Assembly: GCA_955652585.1 (NCBI GenBank)
Contig: CATPBF010000091.1
Span: forward strand, 1-9,006
Source: Candidatus Dormiibacterota bacterium
Lineage (GTDB): Bacteria; Chloroflexota; Dormibacteria; Dormibacterales; Dormibacteraceae
Direction of reading: 5' to 3'
Length of the DNA: 9,006 nucleotides
Each line of letters begins with the position of its first letter. Position 1 is the stretch's first letter. Positions 1 to 6,310 of this stretch are shown here, one piece after another. The notes beneath the pieces are model-generated. The model searched no databases, had not been told where the DNA came from, and was given only the letters and a program-made list of their open reading frames with translations. The position numbers and the translations under genes are program-made.

Positions 1-65
1 GCCTTCGTTGTGGTTGCGTTCAGCCTGTCCAGCATCTTCGCGATCGGGTCGTCTTCTTCCAGCAC
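1..65 (-). CDS. Possible 5' end of a leftward gene, partial
   Basis: The minus strand is open from a GTG at 65-63 to the left edge, with an in-frame TAA three codons upstream of that GTG. The 21 visible codons read VLEEDDPIAK then MLDRLNATTTK, with mostly G/C third positions. A second possible start is the ATG at 35-33. An AGGGGG run lies 14 nt upstream of the GTG, which is farther than usual for a ribosome binding site. The gene would be divergent from the GntR operon. The opposite strand is also open here and gives a hydrophobic peptide, so the assignment is weak. No family can be named from so few residues. Confidence 0.33.
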   Translation of the reverse strand, partial: MLEEDDPIAKMLDRLNATTTK

Positions 66-264
66 GATGGCTATTTACGCCCCCTATATCAATCCCTTCT
101 ACGCGCTTTTGATCAACGTCCGGCCAACCCCGCCCGGCGTTTGGGTTGCGTGGGCGCCAACTCGAATTCCTCCTCACCCGCTACTACTACCGCAGATCGT
201 GAGACACGGAGCCCAGGAGCACTGTTCGTTGCTTTCGACTTCGATCGGCCTCAAATCTCCCGGG

Positions 265-293
265 TTGACAGAAAGAGATAGCTGGGCTAGTAT
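265..293 (+). promoter_or_regulatory. Sigma-70 type promoter of the GntR-ABC operon
   Basis: A perfect -35 hexamer TTGACA (265-270) is followed by a 17-bp spacer and the -10-like hexamer TAGTAT (288-293), which keeps the key TA...T bases. Transcription should begin near 300, leaving a leader of about 24 nt before the TTG start at 324. The position directly upstream of a three-gene operon supports the call. No transcript data were available. Confidence 0.72.
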
Positions 294-301
294 TTCGCTA
301 T
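278..301. promoter_or_regulatory. Candidate operator for the GntR-family regulator
   Basis: ATAGC (278-282) and GCTAT (297-301) form an inverted repeat with a 14-bp gap that straddles the -10 element and the predicted transcription start. The B. subtilis YtrA site is also a pair of short inverted arms separated by about 13 bp, so the geometry fits autorepression. The arms are only 5 bp and the bases differ from the YtrA site, so this could be chance. Confidence 0.25.
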
Positions 302-309
302 TCAACTAT

Positions 310-314
310 GGGAG
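310..314 (+). promoter_or_regulatory. Ribosome binding site fixing the TTG start at 324
   Basis: GGGAG lies 9 nt upstream of TTG 324-326. The next codon but one upstream in this frame is a stop (TGA 318-320), so no longer protein is possible. The site therefore supports TTG as the true start of the regulator. Confidence 0.55.
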
Positions 315-323
315 TAGTGAAAG

Positions 324-716
324 TTGGTCCATTTCTATCTCGACGCCCGCTCTGGCGTGCCGACTTACATGCAGCTCGTCAACCAGGTGCGGCGTGCTGT
401 TCGAAATGGCACCGTCCACTCAGGGGATCGCTTGCCCACCGCCCGTGAGGTCGTGGCCGCTCTGGCGATCAACCCCAACACTGTGCTCAAGGCGTACACG
501 CAGCTGGAGAGCGAGGGCCTGGTAATCAGCCGGCCCGGTCTCGGCACGTTCATCGCACAGGGCATTCCGGCGCCGCTGGCACCGGCGCTGCAACGTCAGC
601 TCCGCCGGGGCCTCGACTCGTGGATTCGCAGCGCTGCAACGGCCGGGCTAGACCGCGACGGAATGCTGGCGTTGATTAACCTCGCGATCGACGAGCAAGG
701 GGCGCACGTCGCATGA
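324..716 (+). CDS. GntR-family transcriptional regulator, YtrA subfamily
   Basis: This 130-residue protein is a one-component DNA-binding regulator, very likely the repressor of its own operon. Residues about 4-78 form the GntR winged helix: a YLDARSGVPTYMQL lead-in, an LPTAREVVAALAINPNTV recognition region (about 38-54) and the wing RPGLGTFI (70-77). The remaining 50 or so residues form a short helical tail instead of the large FadR or aminotransferase domain of other GntR classes. This is the hallmark of the YtrA subfamily, whose members are encoded beside ABC exporters and respond to cell-envelope antibiotics in characterised cases. Translation starts at TTG. The stop overlaps the next gene's start as ATGA, showing translational coupling with the ATPase. 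The effector is unknown. Confidence 0.93.
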   Translation: MVHFYLDARSGVPTYMQLVNQVRRAVRNGTVHSGDRLPTAREVVAALAINPNTVLKAYTQLESEGLVISRPGLGTFIAQGIPAPLAPALQRQLRRGLDSWIRSAATAGLDRDGMLALINLAIDEQGAHVA

Positions 717-1609
717 ACGGGGCGCTGCACGCGAACGGCCTGAGCAAGCGATACCGAGCCGGCTGGGCGCTTCGCGACTGCTCGCTTCGCGTTCCCTCCG
801 GCCGGATCTCCGGGCTCGTCGGACCGAACGGTGCGGGCAAGACAACTCTGTTGCGACTCGCGGTCGGCCTGCTCAAGCCGACCGCGGGCGAGATCAGCGT
901 ATTCGGATGGTCTCCCACCGAGCAGCCAAACCTTGTGCTGGCGCGAGTCGGTTTTGTTCCGCAGGATCGGCCGCTTTACCGCGCCTTCACTGTTGATGAC
1001 ATCCTCCAGCTGGGACGCCACCTGAATCCTCGATGGGACCAGGCCCTGGCGGTCGCGCGCCTGACGCGGCTTGCCATTCCATTGAATCGGAAGCTCGCTC
1101 ACCTTTCCGGGGGCCAGCAGGCACAGGTGAGCCTTGCTCTGGCCCTCGGCAAGCGACCCGACCTGCTGCTCCTTGACGAGCCGCTTTCGAACCTCGACCC
1201 GCTGGCCCGGCGCGAGTTCATGAGCGGGCTGGTGGAGGTCGTCGCCGCTGAGGGTTTGTCGGTGATCCTGTCATCCCACGTGGTCGCCGAGCTCGAGCGC
1301 GTGTGCGATCACCTCGTAATCCTCAACGGCGGGCGTGTGCAGGTGGTGGGGGACATCGACGAGCTTTTGCAGCTCCACAAGCTGTTGATCGCGCCGAGGG
1401 TCGACCCGAAATCGATCAGCGGTGACGCGACAGTCATCCGTGCCACGCATACGGACCGCCAGTCGGCGATGTTGGTAAAAGTTGGCTCCGAGCCGGTTCG
1501 TCCGGACTGGGAAGTGCACGACGTTTCGCTGGAAGACATCGTCCTCGCTTATCTGGGTAATCCGGCCGCGGCGACCTTACCCGCGCCTGCAATGGAGAAG
1601 GCAGGATGA
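713..1609 (+). CDS. ABC transporter ATP-binding protein
   Basis: This 298-residue cytoplasmic ATPase powers the membrane partner encoded next. All catalytic motifs are intact: Walker A GPNGAGKTT (37-45), Q-loop glutamine 84 in VGFVPQD, signature LSGGQ (131-135), Walker B LLLLDEP (151-157), D-loop SNLD (159-162) and the H-loop histidine 189. The last 80 or so residues form a small accessory C-terminal domain, as in many single-domain exporter ATPases. AAGGGG at 697-702 lies 10 nt before the ATG. The gene overlaps the GntR gene by 4 nt upstream and the permease by 4 nt downstream. The GntR(YtrA)-ATPase-permease order points to a drug or envelope-stress exporter, but the substrate is not shown by the sequence. 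Confidence 0.95.
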   Translation: MNGALHANGLSKRYRAGWALRDCSLRVPSGRISGLVGPNGAGKTTLLRLAVGLLKPTAGEISVFGWSPTEQPNLVLARVGFVPQDRPLYRAFTVDDILQLGRHLNPRWDQALAVARLTRLAIPLNRKLAHLSGGQQAQVSLALALGKRPDLLLLDEPLSNLDPLARREFMSGLVEVVAAEGLSVILSSHVVAELERVCDHLVILNGGRVQVVGDIDELLQLHKLLIAPRVDPKSISGDATVIRATHTDRQSAMLVKVGSEPVRPDWEVHDVSLEDIVLAYLGNPAAATLPAPAMEKAG

Positions 1610-2568
1610 TCTGGCTTACTTGGCGCCAGCATCGCCTGGAGGCCGTGGGCGGTGCGATCCTGCTGATCGTGGTCGTGGGTCTGGTCGGCGGTCTCATCGC
1701 GACTGCTCAACCGCTGCTCGAACACATTCGGCAGGTGTGCCCAAGCGTTGACGATTCTTGTGGCCGGGCCACCATGGCATTCGACAATCAATTCGGGCTG
1801 GCTCAACAGGTTCTCTACCTGGCATTCCTCGTCATGCCAGTGCTGTCCGGCCTGTTCATTGGGGCGCCTCTTTTGGCTCGCGAGTTCGAGCAGGGTACGG
1901 ACCAGCTGGTGTGGACTCAGGGGATAACTCGCGTTCGATGGCTGGTGATCAAGCTTGCCGTCCTCGGCGGGGCGACGGTGATCGTCGCCGGCGTTCTTGC
2001 CATTACGGGACAGATGGGATCGTCATCTCGTCCAGGCATTTCGTACAACCAGTGGTTCGCATTCGACAACGAGGGACCTGAATTTGCTGCCTATGCCCTC
2101 TTCTCGTTCGCGCTCGGCGTTGCGGCCGGCGCCGCGATCGGCAGGAGCGTTCCGGCAATGGCGGTTGTTCTCGTCGGATTCGTTGGAGCTCGAGCGGCCA
2201 TTGGTCTCTTTGCCCGCCGAAATTTCCTGCCACCTGTACAGGCGGACGTCAGCAACGGACTCATCCAAGGCCATGGTCAGGCATGGCTGCTCGGCAGCCA
2301 GTATCCGGTCGATCTCCAGGGCAACGTCATCGGCTGGGCGAAGTTCCAACAGACTGTCAGCGCATGCATCAATCCGGCGGACGGACCAAAGGGCCCCCCG
2401 CTCGCGCAAATAGAATCGTGCTGGCACGAACACGGCGTGAAGCTTGTCCAGTCCATTCAGCCGGCGGATCGGTTCCCGCTATTTCAGGGGATCGAAACCA
2501 TGATCTTCGTTATCGCGGCTATCGCCCTCCTCGGGTTCGCGGTGTGGCTCGTGAGGCGCCGGGCTTAA
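1606..2568 (+). CDS. ABC transporter permease, six-helix, exporter type
   Basis: This 320-residue integral membrane protein should be the transmembrane partner of the preceding ATPase. Hydrophobic segments lie at about 14-33, 67-90, 114-134, 159-178, 182-201 and 297-316, with a positively charged end (RRRA). The cytoplasmic loop after helix 2 carries AREFEQGTDQLVWTQ (91-105), a motif typical of high-GC permeases found next to YtrA-type regulators. This loop is the likely contact with the ATPase. The start WLTWRQHR is also typical. Loops 34-66 and about 204-295 should face outside, and each holds two cysteines (45, 52 and 254, 272). GGAG at 1594-1597 lies 8 nt before the ATG, which overlaps the ATPase stop as ATGA. 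Confidence 0.9.
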   Translation: MIWLTWRQHRLEAVGGAILLIVVVGLVGGLIATAQPLLEHIRQVCPSVDDSCGRATMAFDNQFGLAQQVLYLAFLVMPVLSGLFIGAPLLAREFEQGTDQLVWTQGITRVRWLVIKLAVLGGATVIVAGVLAITGQMGSSSRPGISYNQWFAFDNEGPEFAAYALFSFALGVAAGAAIGRSVPAMAVVLVGFVGARAAIGLFARRNFLPPVQADVSNGLIQGHGQAWLLGSQYPVDLQGNVIGWAKFQQTVSACINPADGPKGPPLAQIESCWHEHGVKLVQSIQPADRFPLFQGIETMIFVIAAIALLGFAVWLVRRRA

Positions 2569-2808
2569 CCGGCATCTTCGCTGTGGTCTTCAGTTCGGCA
2601 TTAGAGCGGGTCGACGCGTGTTCGGAGATGGAGAGCTACGAGCATGCCAGCCGGGCGTGGCTCGGGTGCCGGATTGGTCAAGCTCAGACTTCAATAATGG
2701 CACCGGAATGGCACCTGGGCAGGTTTGAGACCTTTGCGGTTCGTCGCGGTGTCACTGTCTTGTACAAGGCGCTTCGGACAGGAGGGATCGCTTAAGCAGT
2801 AAAGGGCG
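2569..2808. other. Convergent intergenic region without a recognisable gene
   Basis: This 240-bp stretch lies between the 3' ends of two convergent operons. Open frames on both strands cross it, but none gives a recognisable protein or a credible start. It contains two copies of AATGGCACC 11 bp apart (2696-2704 and 2707-2715), the 10-bp palindrome CTTGTACAAG (2759-2768), and CTGTC/GACAG arms around that palindrome (2755-2759 and 2777-2781). None is followed by a T-run on either strand, so no intrinsic terminator can be called although transcription must end here from both sides. Confidence 0.6.
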
Positions 2809-3567
2809 TCATATTTCCTGCCGTCGGAAGACGAGCCAGCTAGCAGCCAGCGCGACCACGACAAAACCTGCGTTAACGATGAGCGGCCAGTCCCACCCCG
2901 TCGCTGTTTGCTGCAGGGCGAGGTCGCTTGCCAGTTCATTCAGGCCGAACGGAGTGAAGCGACCGACGTTGGGCAGCGAGGAGACGACGCCTGCGACGAC
3001 GAGAGCGACTATTCCGATGCCGGCGGCGGGGATTGAGGACCGCACCAATGTGCTGCCCAGGAACGTCACGGCGACGATCTCAAGTAGGCCCAGCAGAATA
3101 ACGAGGCACGCGGCCCCGAATCCAAGCACCGTAAGAGGTGCGAAAAGCAGGTCGGTATACAAGTAAGCCGCCAGTCCGCAGATGAGGACGGCGGCCGCCA
3201 TGGTCACGGCGAGGCCGCTGAACTTTGCGGCGAGGAATGCAAAGCGGCTCACCGGCTTGACCAGGACGAAAGCCGCCGTGCCGGATTCTTTCTCTCCAGC
3301 GACGCTGCCCATCGCGAGCAGGATCGCGGCGAGCACTCCGACCTGGCTCAGGTTCTTGATCAGCTCAGCGACCGCATCCTTGATGGTTGGCGTGGGCACG
3401 TGAATGTCGATCGAGCTGGCGGCCAGCTTGACGATGTCCGGCGTGTATTTGGCGAGCACCGGCGACGCGAGCCCAAAGAGCAAGAAGATCACGGCCACCA
3501 CGGGGAGCCGGCCGGTGCGCCATTGCTCCGCGATCTCCTTATTGAGCAGCACGGCAAAGCCTCTCAT
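2809..3567 (-). CDS. ABC-2 type transporter permease
   Basis: This 252-residue integral membrane protein is the permease of the leftward ABC cassette. It has an amphipathic N-terminus (LLNKEIAEQWRTGR, about 7-20) followed by hydrophobic segments near 22-38, 74-90, 111-135, 143-168, 181-198 and 229-246. The cytoplasmic motif GEKESGTAAFVLVKPVSR (91-108) is the signature loop of the ABC-2 / NosY-like permeases that pair with single-domain ATPases. Its ATG overlaps the ATPase stop by 4 nt (ATGA) and no strong ribosome binding site is visible, so translation is probably coupled. It occupies the YxlG position relative to the B. subtilis sigY operon. The substrate is unknown. Confidence 0.9.
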   Translation of the reverse strand: MRGFAVLLNKEIAEQWRTGRLPVVAVIFLLFGLASPVLAKYTPDIVKLAASSIDIHVPTPTIKDAVAELIKNLSQVGVLAAILLAMGSVAGEKESGTAAFVLVKPVSRFAFLAAKFSGLAVTMAAAVLICGLAAYLYTDLLFAPLTVLGFGAACLVILLGLLEIVAVTFLGSTLVRSSIPAAGIGIVALVVAGVVSSLPNVGRFTPFGLNELASDLALQQTATGWDWPLIVNAGFVVVALAASWLVFRRQEI

Positions 3568-4520
3568 TCGCGGGTTTCGGGTGGCCGCTGGCTCGGAACC
3601 AGTCGCAGGAAAACGTCCTCCAGGCTGGGCCGGATCCGCTCGAAACGGGCGACGTGAACGCCGCTCGACGCGAGGATCCGCATGATCTCGGGCCCGGCCC
3701 GTGAGGCATCGTTCACGGCCACCCGAAGTACCGCTCCGTTGCGCCCGATGCCGCCGACCAAGGCCGACTGTTCGAGGACGGTGACTAAATCCGCCCCGGC
3801 GGCAGCCTGGCCCGGTTCGAGTTCGATCGCGAACACCGGTTCCGCAAACCTCGCCTGGAGCTCCGTCATCGTCGCGTCCGCGACCAGACGTCCCCGGTCG
3901 ATGATGCCGACTCGGTCGCAGACTTTCTCAACGTCTTCCAGGATGTGGCTGGACATGAAGACGGTGACCTGGCCGCGCAGGTCCGCCAGGAGGTCGAGGA
4001 CGTCGTGCCGGCCAGCCGGGTCCAGCGAGCTGGCGGGCTCGTCGAGGAACAGGACCTGGGGGCGGTTCATCAGCGCCTGTGCCAGGTTCAGCCGCTGGCG
4101 CATTCCACCCGAATAGCCGGCGACGCGCCGGCCGGCGGCTTCGACGAGGCCGGTCTTCTCCAGCACTTCATCGACGCGTGACCTGAGATCGGGTCCACGG
4201 AAGCCGAAGAGTCGACCGACGAACTCGAGAAGCTCCCGGCCTTTCATCCAGCCGTAGAGCTTCGATTGCTGATCCTGATGGCTGATCCGCTGCCGAAGCT
4301 CGATACCACCGCGGGCGGGATCGAGTCCCGCTACGACCGCTCGACCGGAGCTGGGCCATGCCAGGCCGGTCAGCAGCCGGATCGTGGTCGTCTTGCCGGC
4401 GCCGTTCGGGCCCAGGAAGCCGAAGAGAGACCCTGTCGGCACCTCGAGGTCGAGCCGGTCCAGTGCGGTGATGTCGCCGTAGCGCTTGACGAGGCGATGG
4501 CAGACGATCGCCGCTTCCAA
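3564..4520 (-). CDS. ABC transporter ATP-binding protein
   Basis: This 318-residue ATPase partners the ABC-2 permease downstream of it. Motifs are intact: Walker A GPNGAGKTTT (37-46), a Q-loop region at HQDQQSKLYGWM with Gln84 the probable Q-loop residue, signature YSGGMRQRL (136-144), Walker B VLFLDEP (156-162) and H-loop histidine 192. Residues about 225-318 form a C-terminal domain of the type seen in CcmA/DrrA-like ATPases, ending near RPSLEDVFLRL (297-307). The signature begins with Tyr instead of Leu, which is common in this group. The start is TTG at 4520, only 4 nt after the stop of the PLDc_N gene, with AGGGAA immediately before it. The family N-terminus matches this start. It corresponds to YxlF by position. 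Confidence 0.94.
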   Translation of the reverse strand: MEAAIVCHRLVKRYGDITALDRLDLEVPTGSLFGFLGPNGAGKTTTIRLLTGLAWPSSGRAVVAGLDPARGGIELRQRISHQDQQSKLYGWMKGRELLEFVGRLFGFRGPDLRSRVDEVLEKTGLVEAAGRRVAGYSGGMRQRLNLAQALMNRPQVLFLDEPASSLDPAGRHDVLDLLADLRGQVTVFMSSHILEDVEKVCDRVGIIDRGRLVADATMTELQARFAEPVFAIELEPGQAAAGADLVTVLEQSALVGGIGRNGAVLRVAVNDASRAGPEIMRILASSGVHVARFERIRPSLEDVFLRLVPSQRPPETRE

Positions 4521-4524
4521 TTCC

Positions 4525-4767
4525 CTAGTTCTGCTTCCGGCCGGCCAACAGATACACGATGGGTCCGATGGTGCCGACGAGAACGATGATTAGCGCCCAG
4601 ACCAGCTTGTTGTCCCCGATGACGCGCCGCTCGGGCTTGAAAAGGTCGACCAACGAGAAGACGACCAATCCGAGCTCGATGACGACGAGGGGGAGGAGGA
4701 TCAACAGCAGGCTCGTCGAGAGCTGGATCGCCAGGGGCAGAGAGCCCATTAACAGAAGCGTTCTCAT
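4525..4767 (-). CDS. PLDc_N-domain small membrane protein, YxlE-like
   Basis: This 80-residue protein has two membrane helices (about 18-41 and 56-74) joined by a short charged loop LFKPERRVIGDNK. The pattern LVDLF..., GDNKLVWALII (51-61), IGPIVYLLAGRK (67-78) is that of the phospholipase D-nuclease N-terminal domain (PLDc_N), here free-standing with no catalytic HKD motifs. So it is not an enzyme. B. subtilis YxlE has the same domain and precedes the YxlF-YxlG ABC transporter. It is reported as a negative regulator of the SigY system. By analogy this protein may modulate or scaffold the transporter. An ATG at 4785 would add six residues. I prefer 4767 because a -10-like element sits 8 nt upstream of it. 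Confidence 0.85.
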   Translation of the reverse strand: MRTLLLMGSLPLAIQLSTSLLLILLPLVVIELGLVVFSLVDLFKPERRVIGDNKLVWALIIVLVGTIGPIVYLLAGRKQN

Positions 4768-4793
4768 GTTCGATAACGGTATCATGATTGAGA
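4764..4793. promoter_or_regulatory. Divergent overlapping promoters with palindromic operator
   Basis: Only 26 bp separate the two preferred ATG codons (4767 leftward, 4794 rightward). They contain GATAACGGTATC (4772-4783), a 12-bp palindrome with a single mismatched pair, and outer arms TCATG (4764-4768) and CATGA (4783-4787). TATCAT (4780-4785) is a -10-like element whose end is 8 nt before the rightward ATG. TACCGT on the minus strand (4781-4776) is the same distance from the leftward ATG. This spacing suits leaderless transcripts. No good -35 element is visible on the plus strand. The regulator probably binds the palindrome and controls both directions. Confidence 0.5.
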
Positions 4794-5336
4794 ATGAAAA
4801 GGGCTGACCTGATCCTCCATCCCGTTCGGTTGCGCATCATCCTCGCGTTTGCCCGGGGACGCCGCCTGACCCCGCAACAGGTCGCGGCGGTTCTGGCTGA
4901 CGTTCCCCAGGCGACCCTCTACCGCCAGATTGAACGGCTCTATCAAGGGGGCGCTCTGGCGGTTGCTTCTGAGCGGCGGGTTCGCGGTGCGGTCGAGCGG
5001 ACCTATGTTCTTGCCGAAGGCGGTGCCTCGCTTTCACCCGAGGAGCTCGCCAAGGCGTCACCGGATGACCACCTCGGATACTTCACGGCCTTTGCCGCCG
5101 GTCTTATTGCCCAGTTCGAGCAGTACCTGGAACGACCCGAAATCGACCTGCTTAAGGACGGAGTGGGTTATCGCCAGGTCGTACTGAACCTCACCGACGA
5201 GGAGGTATCGGAAATGGCCAGCGCGCTCAACGCGGCCGTGGGTCGCTACTTAGCCTACGACCCAAAGCCGGCTCGCCAGCGACGCATGTTGGCGACGGTG
5301 CTCATACCACTCGATGATGGCCCCGAACGGACCTAA
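4794..5336 (+). CDS. ArsR-like winged-helix transcriptional regulator
   Basis: This 180-residue regulator has an N-terminal winged helix (about 5-75). DLILHPVRLRIILAF (5-19) is helix 1, LTPQQVAAVLADVPQATLYRQI (25-46) is the helix-turn-helix, and RRVRGAVERTYVL (61-73) is the wing. The C-terminal half is helical, with the motif SPDDHLGYFTAFAAGLIAQFEQYL (89-112) and DGVGYRQVVLNLTDEE (122-137). This arrangement is typical of a group of HTH_20/ArsR-like proteins encoded beside ABC transporters. No metal-binding cysteines are present, so metal sensing is unlikely. It probably represses the divergent PLDc_N-ATPase-permease operon. A TTG at 4788 would add two residues. ATG 4794 is preferred. Confidence 0.88.
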   Translation: MKRADLILHPVRLRIILAFARGRRLTPQQVAAVLADVPQATLYRQIERLYQGGALAVASERRVRGAVERTYVLAEGGASLSPEELAKASPDDHLGYFTAFAAGLIAQFEQYLERPEIDLLKDGVGYRQVVLNLTDEEVSEMASALNAAVGRYLAYDPKPARQRRMLATVLIPLDDGPERT

Positions 5337-5698
5337 GCAACCCTCGGCCCACATTCGCAGTGATCTCGCCATGTGGGTTTGATGCAGCGCCGTCCTGAAG
5401 GTTGGTACGCTCGATCTCGAAAGAATCCCGGAGCGGACGCGTTGAGACATTAACTCGCTTGTCGGCATTGCTCGTCCTCTATTAAGGGTGTTGGCTCGGC
5501 CGTGCTATCGACAAGAGCCAAATGTCAGCGCCACAAACACACTTCCTGTGAACAGGCGAGACTGTTGTCGGGCGATCCCGACCTGAGGTCTACTCGAGGA
5601 GTCCTTCCAGCCGAGATGTTTCCAGCGGAACAACCCACTGAGGCCGAGGCGCTTTACGTGCATCTCATGGAAGCGCTCGGGAGCATGTCGACCAAACT
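5337..5698. other. Long region with no firm gene; one doubtful small ORF
   Basis: Apart from the hairpin near its start, this 362-bp stretch has no feature I can identify. A plus-strand frame from GTG 5502 to TGA 5702 encodes 66 residues. Its second half, ending LYVHLMEALGSMSTKL, could be an amphipathic helix, and its stop overlaps the next gene's TTG start as TTGA. That junction is what one would expect of translational coupling. The first half has poor codon choice (CTA, ACA, AGA, TGT) and no known domain. I leave the ORF unassigned. No convincing promoter for the downstream membrane protein is visible, although TATTAA at 5481-5486 is a weak -10-like candidate. Confidence 0.45.
5348..5379 (+). 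terminator. Weak hairpin after the ArsR-like regulator
   Basis: CCCACAT (5348-5354) pairs perfectly with ATGTGGG (5371-5377) across a 16-nt loop. Two G-U pairs could extend the stem. Only three T residues follow, so it is at best a weak intrinsic terminator. It starts 12 nt after the regulator's stop codon, where termination is expected. Confidence 0.3.
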
Positions 5699-6310
5699 TT
5701 GAGTATCGACCACTTGCATCAACGCGCTTCCCGACGTGCAATCGGTGCCCTCTGGATGACCCTCTACGGCGCTGGGTCGTCATCGGTGATATGGGGAGGG
5801 CAGCCTGCGCCGTTTGCCATAGCCGTTTGGGCACTCGTGACTTTGGCATTGGGTCTAGCTGGGATCGTCTTGCTGGCTCGCATCCACAACCTCTCGGGCC
5901 CTCCGGCTCCGCGGCAAAAGTTCAATAAGGTCCTAGCTCGTAACATCGGCGCGGTCATCTTGATCTACGCAATCGCGGAGGGTATCTCGGCAGGGGCTCT
6001 CCACGCGTTGCACCAGGATGCATTGATCTTTCCGATCGCGGTTGGAATCGTAGGCGTGCACTTCTGGGTGTTTGCACGAGTGCTCGGCATCTGGCAGTAC
6101 TACGTCACCGGCATTTTGGATTGCCTCGCTGTGGCCATCACCTTTCTGCTCGCGAGTCCTGACTCCAAGGTCGGCTCCATGCCGTCGTGGATCTTCTATC
6201 CGCTACTTGGGGGCGGGGTAGCTTTGTTCGTCACCGCTGGACTGATGTTGTACGAGAGCGGACTTATAGTTATGCGCCTGAGTCGTGCGCCGGCAGAAGG
6301 CGCCATGTAG
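5699..6310 (+). CDS. Uncharacterised six-helix integral membrane protein
   Basis: This 203-residue protein is almost entirely hydrophobic, with probable membrane segments near 14-33, 38-61, 82-102, 107-127, 133-152 and 165-192, and no soluble domain. The stretch VGIVGVHFWVFARVLG (115-130) followed by YYVTGILD (134-141) resembles a 'GLHF...YY.TG' pattern I associate with small uncharacterised bacterial membrane proteins, but I cannot name the family with confidence. There are no obvious catalytic, metal-binding or transporter signature residues. The start is TTG 5699, just after in-frame non-coding sequence. The nearest GGGAG lies about 15 nt upstream, so the start is uncertain. It is followed by a glycosyltransferase gene about 190 bp away with no clear operon link. 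Confidence 0.75.
   Translation: MSIDHLHQRASRRAIGALWMTLYGAGSSSVIWGGQPAPFAIAVWALVTLALGLAGIVLLARIHNLSGPPAPRQKFNKVLARNIGAVILIYAIAEGISAGALHALHQDALIFPIAVGIVGVHFWVFARVLGIWQYYVTGILDCLAVAITFLLASPDSKVGSMPSWIFYPLLGGGVALFVTAGLMLYESGLIVMRLSRAPAEGAM

Noticed and set aside
10..525. A plus-strand 171-codon open frame with a hydrophobic beginning
   Set aside because: It crosses the strong promoter and overlaps two fifths of the GntR gene in another frame. Its middle and end are rich in Ser, Pro and Arg and resemble no protein.
2755..2781. CTGTC/GACAG hairpin with an internal CTTGTACAAG palindrome as a terminator
   Set aside because: The outer stem is only 5 bp with a long loop, and no T-run follows on either strand.
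2283..2795. A 170-codon plus-strand frame running from the permease gene into the intergenic gap
   Set aside because: The first half is a shadow of the permease. The second half has no recognisable family and no start of its own.
4370..4840. A 156-codon minus-strand frame across the PLDc_N gene and the start of the second ATPase
   Set aside because: It is an Arg/Pro-rich shadow. The PLDc_N and ATPase frames carry the family motifs and explain the same DNA.
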